A stretch of 38,822 nucleotides of DNA from a virus: positions 1-38,822 of IMG/VR virus record IMGVR_UViG_3300030002_000046; one strand, 5' to 3'. The notes beneath the pieces were generated by a model, which was not told the origin of the DNA, did no database searches, and saw only the letters and a program-made list of their open reading frames with translations. Position 1 is the first letter of the stretch. Every line of letters starts with the position of its first letter. The translations under genes and the position numbers were made by a program. This document shows, piece by piece, positions 1 through 7,010 of this stretch.

Positions 1-68
1 GTCTTGGTTGCCCAGCCTCCGTCCGAGAGGGCTCCGTCTGCCAGCTTCTTGACTGCCTCGACATTCAT
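1..68 (-). CDS. partial CDS, N-terminus of unknown protein (runs off left edge)
   Basis: A reading frame starts with ATG at 68 and stays open to the window edge, giving about 22 residues that begin MNVEAVKKLADG. The start overlaps the stop of the upstream primase gene as ATGA, the coupling used repeatedly in this phage. GGAAGC lies just before the ATG and could be a weak ribosome binding site. Too little is present to assign a function. It would be the next gene of the minus-strand replication operon. Confidence 0.6.
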   Translation of the reverse strand, partial: MNVEAVKKLADGALSDGGWATK

Positions 69-1075
69 GCTTCCAGTCCTAGTCCCGAGCGAACAGTCGC
101 CCTTACTTCGGCAGGGTCGAGTCCCAAGCTGAGGCCCCACCGTTCAAGGTGCGCGCGGACCGTCTGCGCGGGCACCCCCACACTCAGGCAGCGACGGCCC
201 TCGATGAACGCACAGCGGTTGAGCGCGACGTTGCGCGACCCCTCCGGTGCATTCGTCATCCGTAGACCCATAGCCGCCAACTCCTGTTCCTGCCACCGTT
301 CCAGTTGATCCCCGGTGACGTACTCGGACATGGCCGCAACCGCCTGTTGTGCCATTGAAGATGACGCTCCGCCGTCTCCACCGGGGTCACCAGCATATTC
401 CCGGGGAGGCTTGTCGGAGCCCAAACGCGCCAGCCCGAACGAACTCTTCGGGCGACCGCGCATCCCGGGTCCGAGACCGAACTCCACGCTGCGCGCGAAC
501 ACGCCCAGAGGCACCCAGTTGCGCTCCTTGCCATCCGGCCAGACCACGTACCCGCCGAACGTCTTCACGTCCAGCCCGGACACCTTGCGGCCCAGCTTCT
601 GGATCTCGTGGTTGACCACACCCTGCGCCGTACGCCCGCGCCAGCCCTCCGCCCAGTCCGGTGCGTAGTACACATGCCAGCCGCGCCGCGTCTTCGCCGT
701 ACGGATGATGTTCTCGAACGGGACGGCTCCTGCGAGGATCAGGGCCAGCAGGTTCCGCCACCCCACCTCCGAGTCCACGTCCAGCACCCAGAGCCAGTCC
801 GGTAGCACTGCTGCCGGACGACCTCCTCCCGCCTTCACAACGGGCTCCGCGTCCTGCCACTCGTTCCAGCCCACTGCATCACTCAGACCGTGCGGGAAGC
901 CCGGCCACGGGTGCTTGCCGACCGACCCGCACCCTCCACGCCAGCCAGACCTCGCACCGCCGTCGCGGGAGACCTGCATCCCGGTACCTTGCGGGCACTC
1001 GCACTCCCCGAGAGGGTTCAAGCCCCACACGCCGAACCACGTCAGGCGTTCTTCCAGTTCTTCACTTGCTTGCAT
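65..1075 (-). CDS. bifunctional DNA primase/polymerase (prim-pol) domain protein
   Basis: Predicted archaeo-eukaryotic type primase-polymerase that would prime phage DNA synthesis. Near the N-terminus a Cys-rich GECECPQG segment is followed by GKHPW (about residues 53-57), typical of the prim-pol N-terminal family. The metal-binding DVD lies at about 99-101 in VLDVDSE, and a GYVVWPDG segment follows. The C-terminal 120 residues look helical and contain NVALNRCAFIEG, as in the helical module of related phage primases. I chose ATG 1075 because GGAAG lies five bases upstream; ATGs at 1087 and 1123 are in frame, but 1123 sits only nine bases beyond a strong hairpin. No helicase domain is fused; the SNF2-type helicase in the same operon is separate. 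Confidence 0.8.
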   Translation of the reverse strand: MQASEELEERLTWFGVWGLNPLGECECPQGTGMQVSRDGGARSGWRGGCGSVGKHPWPGFPHGLSDAVGWNEWQDAEPVVKAGGGRPAAVLPDWLWVLDVDSEVGWRNLLALILAGAVPFENIIRTAKTRRGWHVYYAPDWAEGWRGRTAQGVVNHEIQKLGRKVSGLDVKTFGGYVVWPDGKERNWVPLGVFARSVEFGLGPGMRGRPKSSFGLARLGSDKPPREYAGDPGGDGGASSSMAQQAVAAMSEYVTGDQLERWQEQELAAMGLRMTNAPEGSRNVALNRCAFIEGRRCLSVGVPAQTVRAHLERWGLSLGLDPAEVRATVRSGLGLEA

Positions 1076-1131
1076 CTTTGCTTCCATCCCGTTATGCTTG
1101 CCGTGCTTCCGCCTGAGGCCCATGCCTCAAC

Positions 1132-1169
1132 AGAAACGCTCCGGGTTCACCGTTCCCCGGAGCGTTTCT
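1132..1169. terminator. strong hairpin, probable (bidirectional) terminator
   Basis: A perfect 14-bp stem (1132-1145 with 1156-1169) encloses a 10-base loop. T-rich sequence follows in the plus direction (TTTCTTGTTT) and a weaker run in the minus direction. It lies between the 88-aa gene (stop at 1189) and the primase gene, so in the minus-strand operon it would reduce read-through into the primase. Confidence 0.6.
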
Positions 1170-1188
1170 TGTTTCCCTAGCTGATTGT

Positions 1189-1455
1189 CTACCCGCCGCC
1201 ACTCGCGTAGCGGATCTTGTCACGGACTGACCGCACGTCCTCCACCGAATACTGCAGCGGGCCGGTCACTGCGTTCCATGTCACCACGTTGTAGGCGATC
1301 CGCTGGGCGAACAGCCGGGCATCAGGGTGATACTCCTCGCTCTTCATCACGGCCAGTGAATCGTTAAGGATCAACTGAAGCATCCCGACCGCCGCGCGTT
1401 CCGTGATCTCCTGCTCGGGCTGCAGCGGGATGAACCGCTCTGCCTTGCGGGCCAT
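1189..1455 (-). CDS. hypothetical protein, 88 aa
   Basis: Not recognised. It begins MARKAERFIPLQPEQ and is mostly helical by composition, with a mix of charged and hydrophobic residues and no Cys cluster, signal peptide or membrane segment. Its ATG shares one base with the stop of the preceding gene (TGATG), so the two are probably translationally coupled. Its position among replication genes suggests an accessory early function, but nothing in the sequence shows one. The hairpin at 1132-1169 follows directly, so it is probably the last gene of a transcription segment. Confidence 0.6.
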   Translation of the reverse strand: MARKAERFIPLQPEQEITERAAVGMLQLILNDSLAVMKSEEYHPDARLFAQRIAYNVVTWNAVTGPLQYSVEDVRSVRDKIRYASGGG

Positions 1456-1775
1456 CAGGACTTCGGAACGAAGCAGGCGAACACGCCGACCTCGAAGTCA
1501 TCCTTGTGCGGGGCGTTCTTCGCGCCGGACACCCGGGCCTCGAACTCGCCCTTGGCGTAGAACTCCTTCAGTTGCTTGTAGCGCCCGCCCGAGAGCAGGG
1601 CCGCAGCGTTCGAGAGGCGCGAGCGCTTCTTCTGGTCGCCGCTGCCGATCAGGAACCACTTCCCCGGGTTGGCTGCCAGCTTCTCGGCAATGTCCAGTAC
1701 CGGAGCGTTGAGAGGGTTCGTGCCGCGTCCCTTGGGGACCACGTTCGCGGAGGCCTCTACGATGTCTGTACTCAT
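1455..1775 (-). CDS. hypothetical protein, 106 aa
   Basis: Not recognised. The start ATG at 1775 overlaps the stop of the upstream HNH gene as ATGA, with AAGGAG nine bases upstream; the open frame extends further upstream but those residues read as out-of-frame HNH sequence. The product contains KGRGTNPLNAPV and a basic stretch GDQKKRSRLSNAAALLSGGRY, which could contact nucleic acid. There are no transmembrane segments. The C-terminus DFEVGVFACFVP is hydrophobic and may be a beta strand. Any link to replication is inferred only from location. Confidence 0.65.
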   Translation of the reverse strand: MSTDIVEASANVVPKGRGTNPLNAPVLDIAEKLAANPGKWFLIGSGDQKKRSRLSNAAALLSGGRYKQLKEFYAKGEFEARVSGAKNAPHKDDFEVGVFACFVPKS

Positions 1776-2194
1776 GCTGTTACTGCTCCTTCGGTGATTG
1801 CGGCCAGCATCCAGTCTGACCAAACGGTGATTTGGTGGTAGCCGTAGCCACCGTGCTGCAGCCGGTCCGCAACGTTCTCGGATCGGGTTCCCCACGTGAG
1901 GTTCCTCACGCGGTTATCCAGAGACGCACCGTTGAGATGCCGAGCCTCCAGCCCCGCAGGGCAGGGTCCGACAAACGCCTCCAGCACAAGGTGGTGAACC
2001 TTCGCCGTACGCTTCCGGCCTTGATTCTGCAGGTAGACCCTCGCGTACTTGCCGCGCTCCAGTGACTGCCGCAGCACCTTTCCAGCGCGTGCGGTAGGCC
2101 CTTTCGCATGCTCGACCACACGGGGGATGCTGCGCACTACTCCAGCGTCCGATACCTCATAGCCTTGCCAGCCCGGGATTGCCTTCCACTTCAT
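1772..2194 (-). CDS. HNH endonuclease with NUMOD4 motif (homing type)
   Basis: The N-terminus WKAIPGWQGYEVSDAGVVRS is the NUMOD4 signature of free-standing phage homing endonucleases. An HNH core follows: VHHLVLEAFVGP, LEARHLNGASLDNRVRNLTWGT and SENVADR, with His and Asn positions consistent with metal coordination. A near-perfect Shine-Dalgarno, AAGGAGGTGA, lies upstream of ATG 2194, stronger than at most genes here. The 87 bases upstream (2195-2281) carry that site and no other gene. The C-terminal 25 residues look unrelated to the HNH core. A selfish homing role is known for the family; a packaging role is less likely because no terminase genes are nearby. Confidence 0.85.
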   Translation of the reverse strand: MKWKAIPGWQGYEVSDAGVVRSIPRVVEHAKGPTARAGKVLRQSLERGKYARVYLQNQGRKRTAKVHHLVLEAFVGPCPAGLEARHLNGASLDNRVRNLTWGTRSENVADRLQHGGYGYHQITVWSDWMLAAITEGAVTA

Positions 2195-2281
2195 CTTGGT
2201 TCACCTCCTTCTGCCTGTGTGTGCATCAGTGTAACTCACATTGCGTATGTTTTCCGTTGTCACGTGTCGGGTATCTTCTGC

Positions 2282-2503
2282 TTAGGCCCCGGCCACCATC
2301 GACACGTCGATGTCCTCGACCTGCTCGACCACCCGGAGGGTGTCGAACTCCTGCCAGTCCCGAGGATGGGCACGGATGTAGTCCAGCCCCGCCTCCCGGG
2401 CGCCATCCCGGGTCGGGTGGTTGGCCGCGAGCATGACCACGGTGTGGTCGAGACTCTCCACGAACGACATGTAGCGCTGCTTCGCGCTCCGGCTCCGTCT
2501 CAT
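2282..2503 (-). CDS. hypothetical protein, 73 aa
   Basis: Not recognised. A small basic-N-terminal protein beginning MRRSRSAKQRYMSFVE with a C-terminal acidic strand VEQVEDIDVSMV. Its ATG overlaps the stop of the nicotinamidase-like gene as ATGA, so the two are probably co-translated. The central ANHPTRDGAREAGLDYIRAH segment is helical and may form a compact fold. A partnership with the hydrolase is inferred from coupling only. Confidence 0.65.
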   Translation of the reverse strand: MRRSRSAKQRYMSFVESLDHTVVMLAANHPTRDGAREAGLDYIRAHPRDWQEFDTLRVVEQVEDIDVSMVAGA

Positions 2504-3093
2504 GCCCCGACCACCAGCTTCACTTCGGAGTCCAGCAGTTCGTCACGGATGCCGTCCAGTTCGCTTTCAGGGCGGACCGCTGCCGTGTAGTAGGTCAGCA
2601 CGCGCGTCGTGAAGCCACGACCTACCGCGTCCAGCGCGGTCTCCTTCACGCAGTAGTCGAACGCGAGCCCGACGATGTCAACCGCGTCCACGCCGTAGGC
2701 CCGCAGCCAGAACTCCAGCGGCACCTCATTGCTGTTGACCCCGTCGAATCCCGAGTAGTCGGCGGAGTACATGCCCTTGTGGAAATACTCGATGGTCTTG
2801 TTCTTCTGCCAGCCGGACGCCTCCTTCTGGGCAGAGTGGATGTCCTTGTGCAACCGGGCGCCCAGCGTTCCGGCCACGCAGTGCACGGGCCACGAATCTT
2901 TGTAGTCCGGCACCTGCGCGAAATGTGAGCCCGGGTTGATGTGCCAGTCCTTGGTGACCGCGATCACCTTGTAGTCCGGCCCGGCGATCAGGTTGCTCAC
3001 CCGTGTGGCTACCTCGTTCCCGCCCACGACGGGCAGGTTGCCGCCCTCACAGAAGTCCACCTGCAGGTCCACGACGATCAGTGCTTTGCTCAT
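2500..3093 (-). CDS. nicotinamidase / isochorismatase-family cysteine hydrolase
   Basis: A 197-aa member of the isochorismatase-like superfamily with a complete nicotinamidase-type active site. The catalytic triad is visible as Asp9 in VVDLQVDF, Lys106 in FHKGMY and Cys148 in AFDYCVKET. Asp49, His51 and His57 in KDWHINPGSH fit the nicotinamidase metal site. Nicotinamidases convert nicotinamide to nicotinic acid in NAD salvage. Length is usual for the family. ATG 3093 follows AAGGAGG at ideal spacing, so the five in-frame codons upstream are unlikely to be translated. The gene lies directly after the helicase gene and overlaps the 73-aa gene. Substrate cannot be fixed from sequence alone; related amidohydrolases share the triad. 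Confidence 0.88.
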   Translation of the reverse strand: MSKALIVVDLQVDFCEGGNLPVVGGNEVATRVSNLIAGPDYKVIAVTKDWHINPGSHFAQVPDYKDSWPVHCVAGTLGARLHKDIHSAQKEASGWQKNKTIEYFHKGMYSADYSGFDGVNSNEVPLEFWLRAYGVDAVDIVGLAFDYCVKETALDAVGRGFTTRVLTYYTAAVRPESELDGIRDELLDSEVKLVVGA

Positions 3094-3108
3094 TGCTTCC
3101 TCCTTCAA

Positions 3109-4998
3109 TCAGCCGAACAGCAGTTCAGCGAGACGATCCTTGTCCTTGACGATCTGCTCCAGCGCGACCGCGTTGTCCTGCAGCCGTTCCATCTGGCCAA
3201 GCTCCACGGTCCCCGGCGTGATCAGGTCGATGATCGTCACGGCCTCGTGGCGTTCCGACCCGATGCGGTGTACGCGGTCCTGCGCCTGCAAGTGCTGGAT
3301 GCTGCTCCACGGCCTCTGGACGGCCACCATGGTGTGCGCGCGGGTCAGGGTGATACCCGTACCCCCGGCGCCCACGGTGAAGGCGAAGAACGGGATCTTG
3401 CCCGCTTGGAACAGGGCCATCGCCTTGGTCCGTTCGGCCTCCGACACGTCCCCGGCGATGATGCCCATCTGCCCGTAGGTCAGAACGTCGGAGGTGATCA
3501 GCTTGTCCCGCACGAGGTAGAGCAGCTTCCGGGACACGAACTGGAGCACGGTGCCCGGCTCCACGTCTCCGGCCTTGATCATGTCAACCACTGCATCGGC
3601 CTTGTTCGAGGGGTAGATCAGGTTCATCTCGATGTGCTCGTGCTCCTCGCCCTCCTCGTCCACGGTCACCGTGATGTCCCCGAGTTCACCCGTTGCCGAC
3701 GCAAGGCCGGTCAACCGCGATGCCTGCACCAGCATGTTCTGCGCGGTGAGCAGGCCCTTCTCGGTCATCGTCTTCAGCTTGTCGCGCATCTCCACGTAGG
3801 CCTTCTTCTGCGGGGCGCTCATCTCGATCTCACGGACGAGGGTGCCACCACGCAGCAGGGGTGGCAGGTCGAGCACCTGCTTCTTCAGCACCCGGCGGGT
3901 CAGCGCATCGTAGGCGGCGCGGAACTCCTCCTCGTGCTCGGTCTTCAGTGCGCCGACCTCCCAGAAGCCCATGGAGTTGTAGCCGGTCTCGGCGTAGTAG
4001 GCGGTCCACGAGGACTTCGGGGGCCAGTCCTTGCCGGACACCAGCCGGAGCAGCCCCCACGTGTTCTCGATCACTGCGCGAGATCCCGGAGTGCCAGTCA
4101 GCCCCCAGCGGTGATCAGTCGCGTCAGCGATGGCCCACGCGCTGCGGGTCTGCTTGGCCTTCGGGTTCATCAGGCGGTGTGCCTCATCGAACACGACTGC
4201 ACACCACGGGATCGCGTTGAACTCCTTCGGGTGCGCCTCACACTTGTCCAGCGTGACCATGCCGCTACCCTCACGGACTCCGCCGTGCTGCGGGCAGCGG
4301 GACAACGCGATGTCTCCGTAGCCGGTCATCTTGGAGTGCATCCGCAACTGCTCGTGGTTGGTGATCACGACTATCCCCACGGCTGTGCCTGCCTCCACCT
4401 CCTCGGCCACGCCTGCCAGCAGCTTGCGCCGCTGGACTGCGGTCCCCCGGAGCACGACCGCGCGCCACTGGGCGCCGTTCGGTAGCGGGAGGTCTTTGGC
4501 CACCCGGGTGATCTCGGAGTTCCATCCGCCCTTCACCGACACCAGCGTGCTCACCAGAGCGGGGCGGGTATCGCCGTGCGTCCACAGGTGCCACAGACCA
4601 CGAAGGGTGGTGGCGGTCTTTCCGGAGCCGGTCTCGCCTGTGTCCAGACGACCGCCCTCCGCGCCCGGCATCGACAGCCAGCAAGCGCCTTGTACTTGGT
4701 GGCCGAACCACCCGGGTACGGGCTCATCCGACAGCAGCTTCTTGCTCGCCCCGGTCAGGATGTCCCACGCTTCTTGCTGTCCGACGACCCAGTCAACGAC
4801 CTCTTGGGTCTCAGGCTGGACGGTCTCACCCAACTGACCGGCAGCCCAGCCCAGTGCGAGCGCGGACGGGTAGATCAGCGGGTAGGTCCAGCGGGCCAGA
4901 TCCTTGCTCCACCGCGCGCCCGGCAGGTCCTTCATCACTTCACGCGCGGCGTAGCCGGTCTGGACGGTCAGGCGGTTCTCGAATATGTTCACTCTCAC
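3109..4998 (-). CDS. SNF2-family DNA helicase/translocase
   Basis: A 629-aa superfamily 2 ATPase. An N-terminal segment (VNIFENRLTVQTGY, then GARWSKDLARWTYPL) resembles the HARP-like annealing region seen before SNF2 domains. Walker A GETGSGKT is near residue 124, DEAH near 270, motif III GLTGTPG near 305, and the arginine-finger motif QAQDRVHRIGS near 573. A Cys/His insertion, SRCPQHGG then DKCEAH, lies between motifs I and II and may bind zinc. GTG 4998 is preferred because a -10-like TATTCT ends exactly six bases upstream and no ribosome binding site is visible; GTG 4992 and ATG 5022 are alternatives. It probably acts in phage DNA replication or recombination with the neighbouring resolvase and nuclease. 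Confidence 0.88.
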   Translation of the reverse strand: MRVNIFENRLTVQTGYAAREVMKDLPGARWSKDLARWTYPLIYPSALALGWAAGQLGETVQPETQEVVDWVVGQQEAWDILTGASKKLLSDEPVPGWFGHQVQGACWLSMPGAEGGRLDTGETGSGKTATTLRGLWHLWTHGDTRPALVSTLVSVKGGWNSEITRVAKDLPLPNGAQWRAVVLRGTAVQRRKLLAGVAEEVEAGTAVGIVVITNHEQLRMHSKMTGYGDIALSRCPQHGGVREGSGMVTLDKCEAHPKEFNAIPWCAVVFDEAHRLMNPKAKQTRSAWAIADATDHRWGLTGTPGSRAVIENTWGLLRLVSGKDWPPKSSWTAYYAETGYNSMGFWEVGALKTEHEEEFRAAYDALTRRVLKKQVLDLPPLLRGGTLVREIEMSAPQKKAYVEMRDKLKTMTEKGLLTAQNMLVQASRLTGLASATGELGDITVTVDEEGEEHEHIEMNLIYPSNKADAVVDMIKAGDVEPGTVLQFVSRKLLYLVRDKLITSDVLTYGQMGIIAGDVSEAERTKAMALFQAGKIPFFAFTVGAGGTGITLTRAHTMVAVQRPWSSIQHLQAQDRVHRIGSERHEAVTIIDLITPGTVELGQMERLQDNAVALEQIVKDKDRLAELLFG

Positions 4999-5004
4999 GT
5001 AGAG

Positions 5005-5034
5005 AGAATAACACACATACAACTACACACACAA
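5005..5034 (-). promoter_or_regulatory. putative promoter of the helicase gene (leaderless)
   Basis: On the minus strand TTGTGT (5034-5029) is followed after 18 bases by TATTCT (5010-5005) and, six bases later, by GTG 4998. The -35 match is only partial. The six-base gap matches the arrangement at 6945 and 7011, which suggests a leaderless start. Confidence 0.4.
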
Positions 5035-5035
5035 G

Positions 5036-5449
5036 CTAGGCGAACAGATAGAGGTGGGCCAGCGCATCCTTCGCGTGGCCCTTCCCGCCCCTGCCGATCT
5101 TCGGGAACTGCTTCACCACGAGCGGGCGGATCTGCTTCATGTCGGCGGGGGACTGCGTCACGAACCGGACACCCGCCACCTTCGCCGCCCACCGGGCCAC
5201 GCCGATGATCTCCAACGACGCGGGCACGAAAGTGATCGGCCCACCTCGGGGGATGAACCGCTCGATCACGAGCACCTTCCGCGCGTTCAGACCGGGGGTG
5301 TTGCACCACTTCACGATCAGGTCACAGGTGTCTTGCTGCTCGATCTCCCACCAGTGGAGAGGCTCGATCACTCCGGGCTCCGGGTTCAGCCCAAGCACGA
5401 TCCCCGATAGCACGCCGGGGTCAACGGCCAGAACTTCAAGAACCGCCAT
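5036..5449 (-). CDS. RuvC-like Holliday junction resolvase
   Basis: A 137-aa RNase H-fold nuclease. Asp10 in LAVDPGVLSG is the first catalytic acidic residue, Glu63 in VLVIERFIP the second, and Asp128 in GHAKDALAHL the C-terminal one, giving the D-E-D arrangement of RuvC-like resolvases. Such enzymes cut four-way junctions and branched phage DNA before packaging. ATG 5449 lies inside the end of the upstream HNH gene (14-base overlap) with GGGAG upstream; the longer open frame reads HNH sequence out of frame. The gene ends just before the putative helicase promoter. Confidence 0.82.
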   Translation of the reverse strand: MAVLEVLAVDPGVLSGIVLGLNPEPGVIEPLHWWEIEQQDTCDLIVKWCNTPGLNARKVLVIERFIPRGGPITFVPASLEIIGVARWAAKVAGVRFVTQSPADMKQIRPLVVKQFPKIGRGGKGHAKDALAHLYLFA

Positions 5450-6002
5450 TGATGAACTCCCTCGCGGTTGACACGGAGTACCCATGGATCTTTCGGTAGT
5501 CCCGGACGGTCAATCCGGTGGCTTTCGCCGCCTGATCCAGAGTCTTTGACTGTGCGGCACCCCACGTTCGTGAACAGGTCAGGCACTTTCTTCCCGGTCC
5601 AGCCGTGAGGTTCCCCTCAACCAGCGGGTGCCCAGCCGGGCAATGCGTCCTGCGCGACTGACCATTACGAGAGCAGTTACTTGCCCGGGTAGTCACTTCT
5701 AGATGCCCCGGGTAGGCGCACGCCCGGTTCTGACATCCGAACTCAGGGTTGTCATGGTCCAGCACCAGCCCGGCAGGGATCTCTCCCCGCAGGGCCAGCC
5801 ACACCACACGGTGCACACGCACGATCATGGTTTTCCCAGCAGTCAATGCTTTCGGCAGTGCAGCGGTCCCGTACCCGTAGCTGTCCTTGGCCCCCTCCCA
5901 CTCCCAGCACACTTCTCCCGGGTACCCGGACAGCCGGGGGATGATCCGGGTCTCCCACCCGGCAGCAAGTGCTGTGAGGATCAGCGGGTCACGAGATGAC
6001 AT
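5436..6002 (-). CDS. HNH endonuclease with zinc-binding C-terminal half
   Basis: A 188-aa HNH protein. The core reads VCWEWEGAKDSYGYG, VHRVVWLALRGEIPAG, LVLDHDNPEFGCQNRACAY and PGHLEVTT, with DH and HLE typical of the family. A Cys-rich CPAGHPL ... KCLTCS segment follows and probably binds zinc. The last 45 residues (DQAAKATGLTVRDYRKIHGY) look like a small helix-turn-helix DNA-binding module. The ATG at 6002 has AGGAGG just upstream and overlaps the nuclease gene by 14 bases; its own end overlaps the resolvase start by 14 bases. The same core occurs in the plus-strand HNH gene at 20933, so the two are probably paralogues. Confidence 0.85.
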   Translation of the reverse strand: MSSRDPLILTALAAGWETRIIPRLSGYPGEVCWEWEGAKDSYGYGTAALPKALTAGKTMIVRVHRVVWLALRGEIPAGLVLDHDNPEFGCQNRACAYPGHLEVTTRASNCSRNGQSRRTHCPAGHPLVEGNLTAGPGRKCLTCSRTWGAAQSKTLDQAAKATGLTVRDYRKIHGYSVSTAREFINGGS

Positions 6003-6945
6003 GGTCCTCCTGAGCTTCTGCTTCGTAGCGGGCGAAGGGATCGCCAATGGTGAACTGATCCTCGATCATGTCCTCGCCCGCCTGAATGCCCGTGTGCTGC
6101 CAGAGACCACAGATGCCCTTGACCGGGCACGGGGTGCACCGCCAACTCGCGTGGAACGGGGTGACCATCTCGTGGTCCTCGCCCGCGTCCAGAGCAGCGG
6201 TAGCCTCGACCACCCGCCCAGCCATCGCCTCCACGCGCGTCATGTGCGCCTGCAGGTTGTAACTGTTGAGCATGATGTCGTAGTTCCAGTAGAACGGCGG
6301 GGTCGCCCGAGCCGAACGCTGGACCTTCCTGAGCATGCTGTAGCGGATGCCGTCGATGTCCAGACCCGGGAACTCCTGTGCCAGCAGCACCCGGTAGATG
6401 CGCGGCTGGGGGGACTGATCCATCTTGGAGTTGGTGGCGTCTTCGAGGTTGGCCGTGGTCTTCCAGTCCCTGATCCGGAACCGACCGGTGTCCTTGTGCT
6501 GCAGCAACTGGTCAAGCTTGCCGTACAGCCAGATGTCAACCGACTGCCCCGCCGGGGTCAGCACGTGGAGCAGGTTCTTCATCTGCTTCTCGACGGCCAC
6601 CACCTCGAACTCCTGCTCGTCACCCTCGGTGGCGAACCATTCGAGGAACCCCTCCAGCATCACCAGCCCGAGCTTGGTCTCCTTGTCGAGATCGGAGGTG
6701 TCCCACTGCCCACCACCGGCTGCATCCAACAGCGCGTACTCGTGCGAGGACAGCGCGTGCCACACCTCGATCAGGTCGGCACCCTTTCCCCAGAACTCCA
6801 AGGCGGTGTGGATGCGACCACCGAACCCGAGCGCGCCCGTGCGCTTCTCAACGATGGGCTTCAGGCGCCGGTAGTCCTTCAGGTACCACTGGCGCGGGCA
6901 TTCCGCGAACATCTGCAGGCTGGAGTATGAGGTCACTAGAGGCAT
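5989..6945 (-). CDS. PD-(D/E)XK nuclease with Cys cluster (Cas4/AddB-like exonuclease)
   Basis: A 318-aa nuclease of the RecB/Cas4 superfamily. SYSSLQMFAECPRQWYLKDY at the N-terminus is the characteristic family opening. The catalytic core is visible in AVEKQM, YGKLDQLL and FRIRDWKTTA (acidic residue, then D-x-K). CTPCPVKGIC near the C-terminus, with the N-terminal Cys of CPRQW, provides the four cysteines that hold an iron-sulfur cluster in Cas4 and AddB. Such enzymes resect DNA ends in recombination-linked replication. ATG 6945 has no ribosome binding site, but an extended -10 ends six bases upstream, so it is probably leaderless. It is the first gene of the left minus-strand operon. Confidence 0.85.
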   Translation of the reverse strand: MPLVTSYSSLQMFAECPRQWYLKDYRRLKPIVEKRTGALGFGGRIHTALEFWGKGADLIEVWHALSSHEYALLDAAGGGQWDTSDLDKETKLGLVMLEGFLEWFATEGDEQEFEVVAVEKQMKNLLHVLTPAGQSVDIWLYGKLDQLLQHKDTGRFRIRDWKTTANLEDATNSKMDQSPQPRIYRVLLAQEFPGLDIDGIRYSMLRKVQRSARATPPFYWNYDIMLNSYNLQAHMTRVEAMAGRVVEATAALDAGEDHEMVTPFHASWRCTPCPVKGICGLWQHTGIQAGEDMIEDQFTIGDPFARYEAEAQEDHVIS

Positions 6946-6951
6946 GAAGAC

Positions 6952-6960
6952 ACTCTACCA
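6952..6960 (-). promoter_or_regulatory. putative extended -10 promoter for the left operon
   Basis: On the minus strand TGGTAGAGT (6960-6952) matches the extended -10 form TGnTAnnnT. The hexamer ends six bases before ATG 6945, so transcription would begin at or next to the start codon. No good -35 box is seen at the expected distance. Confidence 0.5.
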
Positions 6961-6974
6961 GACACCTTGGAATA

Positions 6975-7004
6975 TTGACAGATAGAGACATAGACACATA
7001 GAAT
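6975..7004 (+). promoter_or_regulatory. strong sigma70-type promoter, leaderless start for the plus-strand operon
   Basis: A perfect TTGACA (6975-6980) is separated by 18 bases from TAGAAT (6999-7004). ATG 7011 follows six bases after the -10, the expected transcription start. ACACATAGA (6994-7002) overlaps the -10 and recurs at two other promoters in the window. Confidence 0.75.
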
Positions 7005-7010
7005 GTGCAC

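Noticed and set aside
2195-2281. A promoter upstream of the NUMOD4/HNH gene
   Set aside because: GTGACA and TACACT on the minus strand are 24 bases apart, too far for a normal promoter.
2941-4485. A 514-codon plus-strand open frame over the helicase and hydrolase genes
   Set aside because: Antisense to genes with clear catalytic motifs; composition is that of a shadow frame.
5466-5473. GGTTGACA copies as -35 boxes of internal promoters
   Set aside because: At the copies I checked (5466, 8985, 21994, 37776) no -10-like hexamer lies 16-18 bases downstream, unlike at the true promoter candidates.
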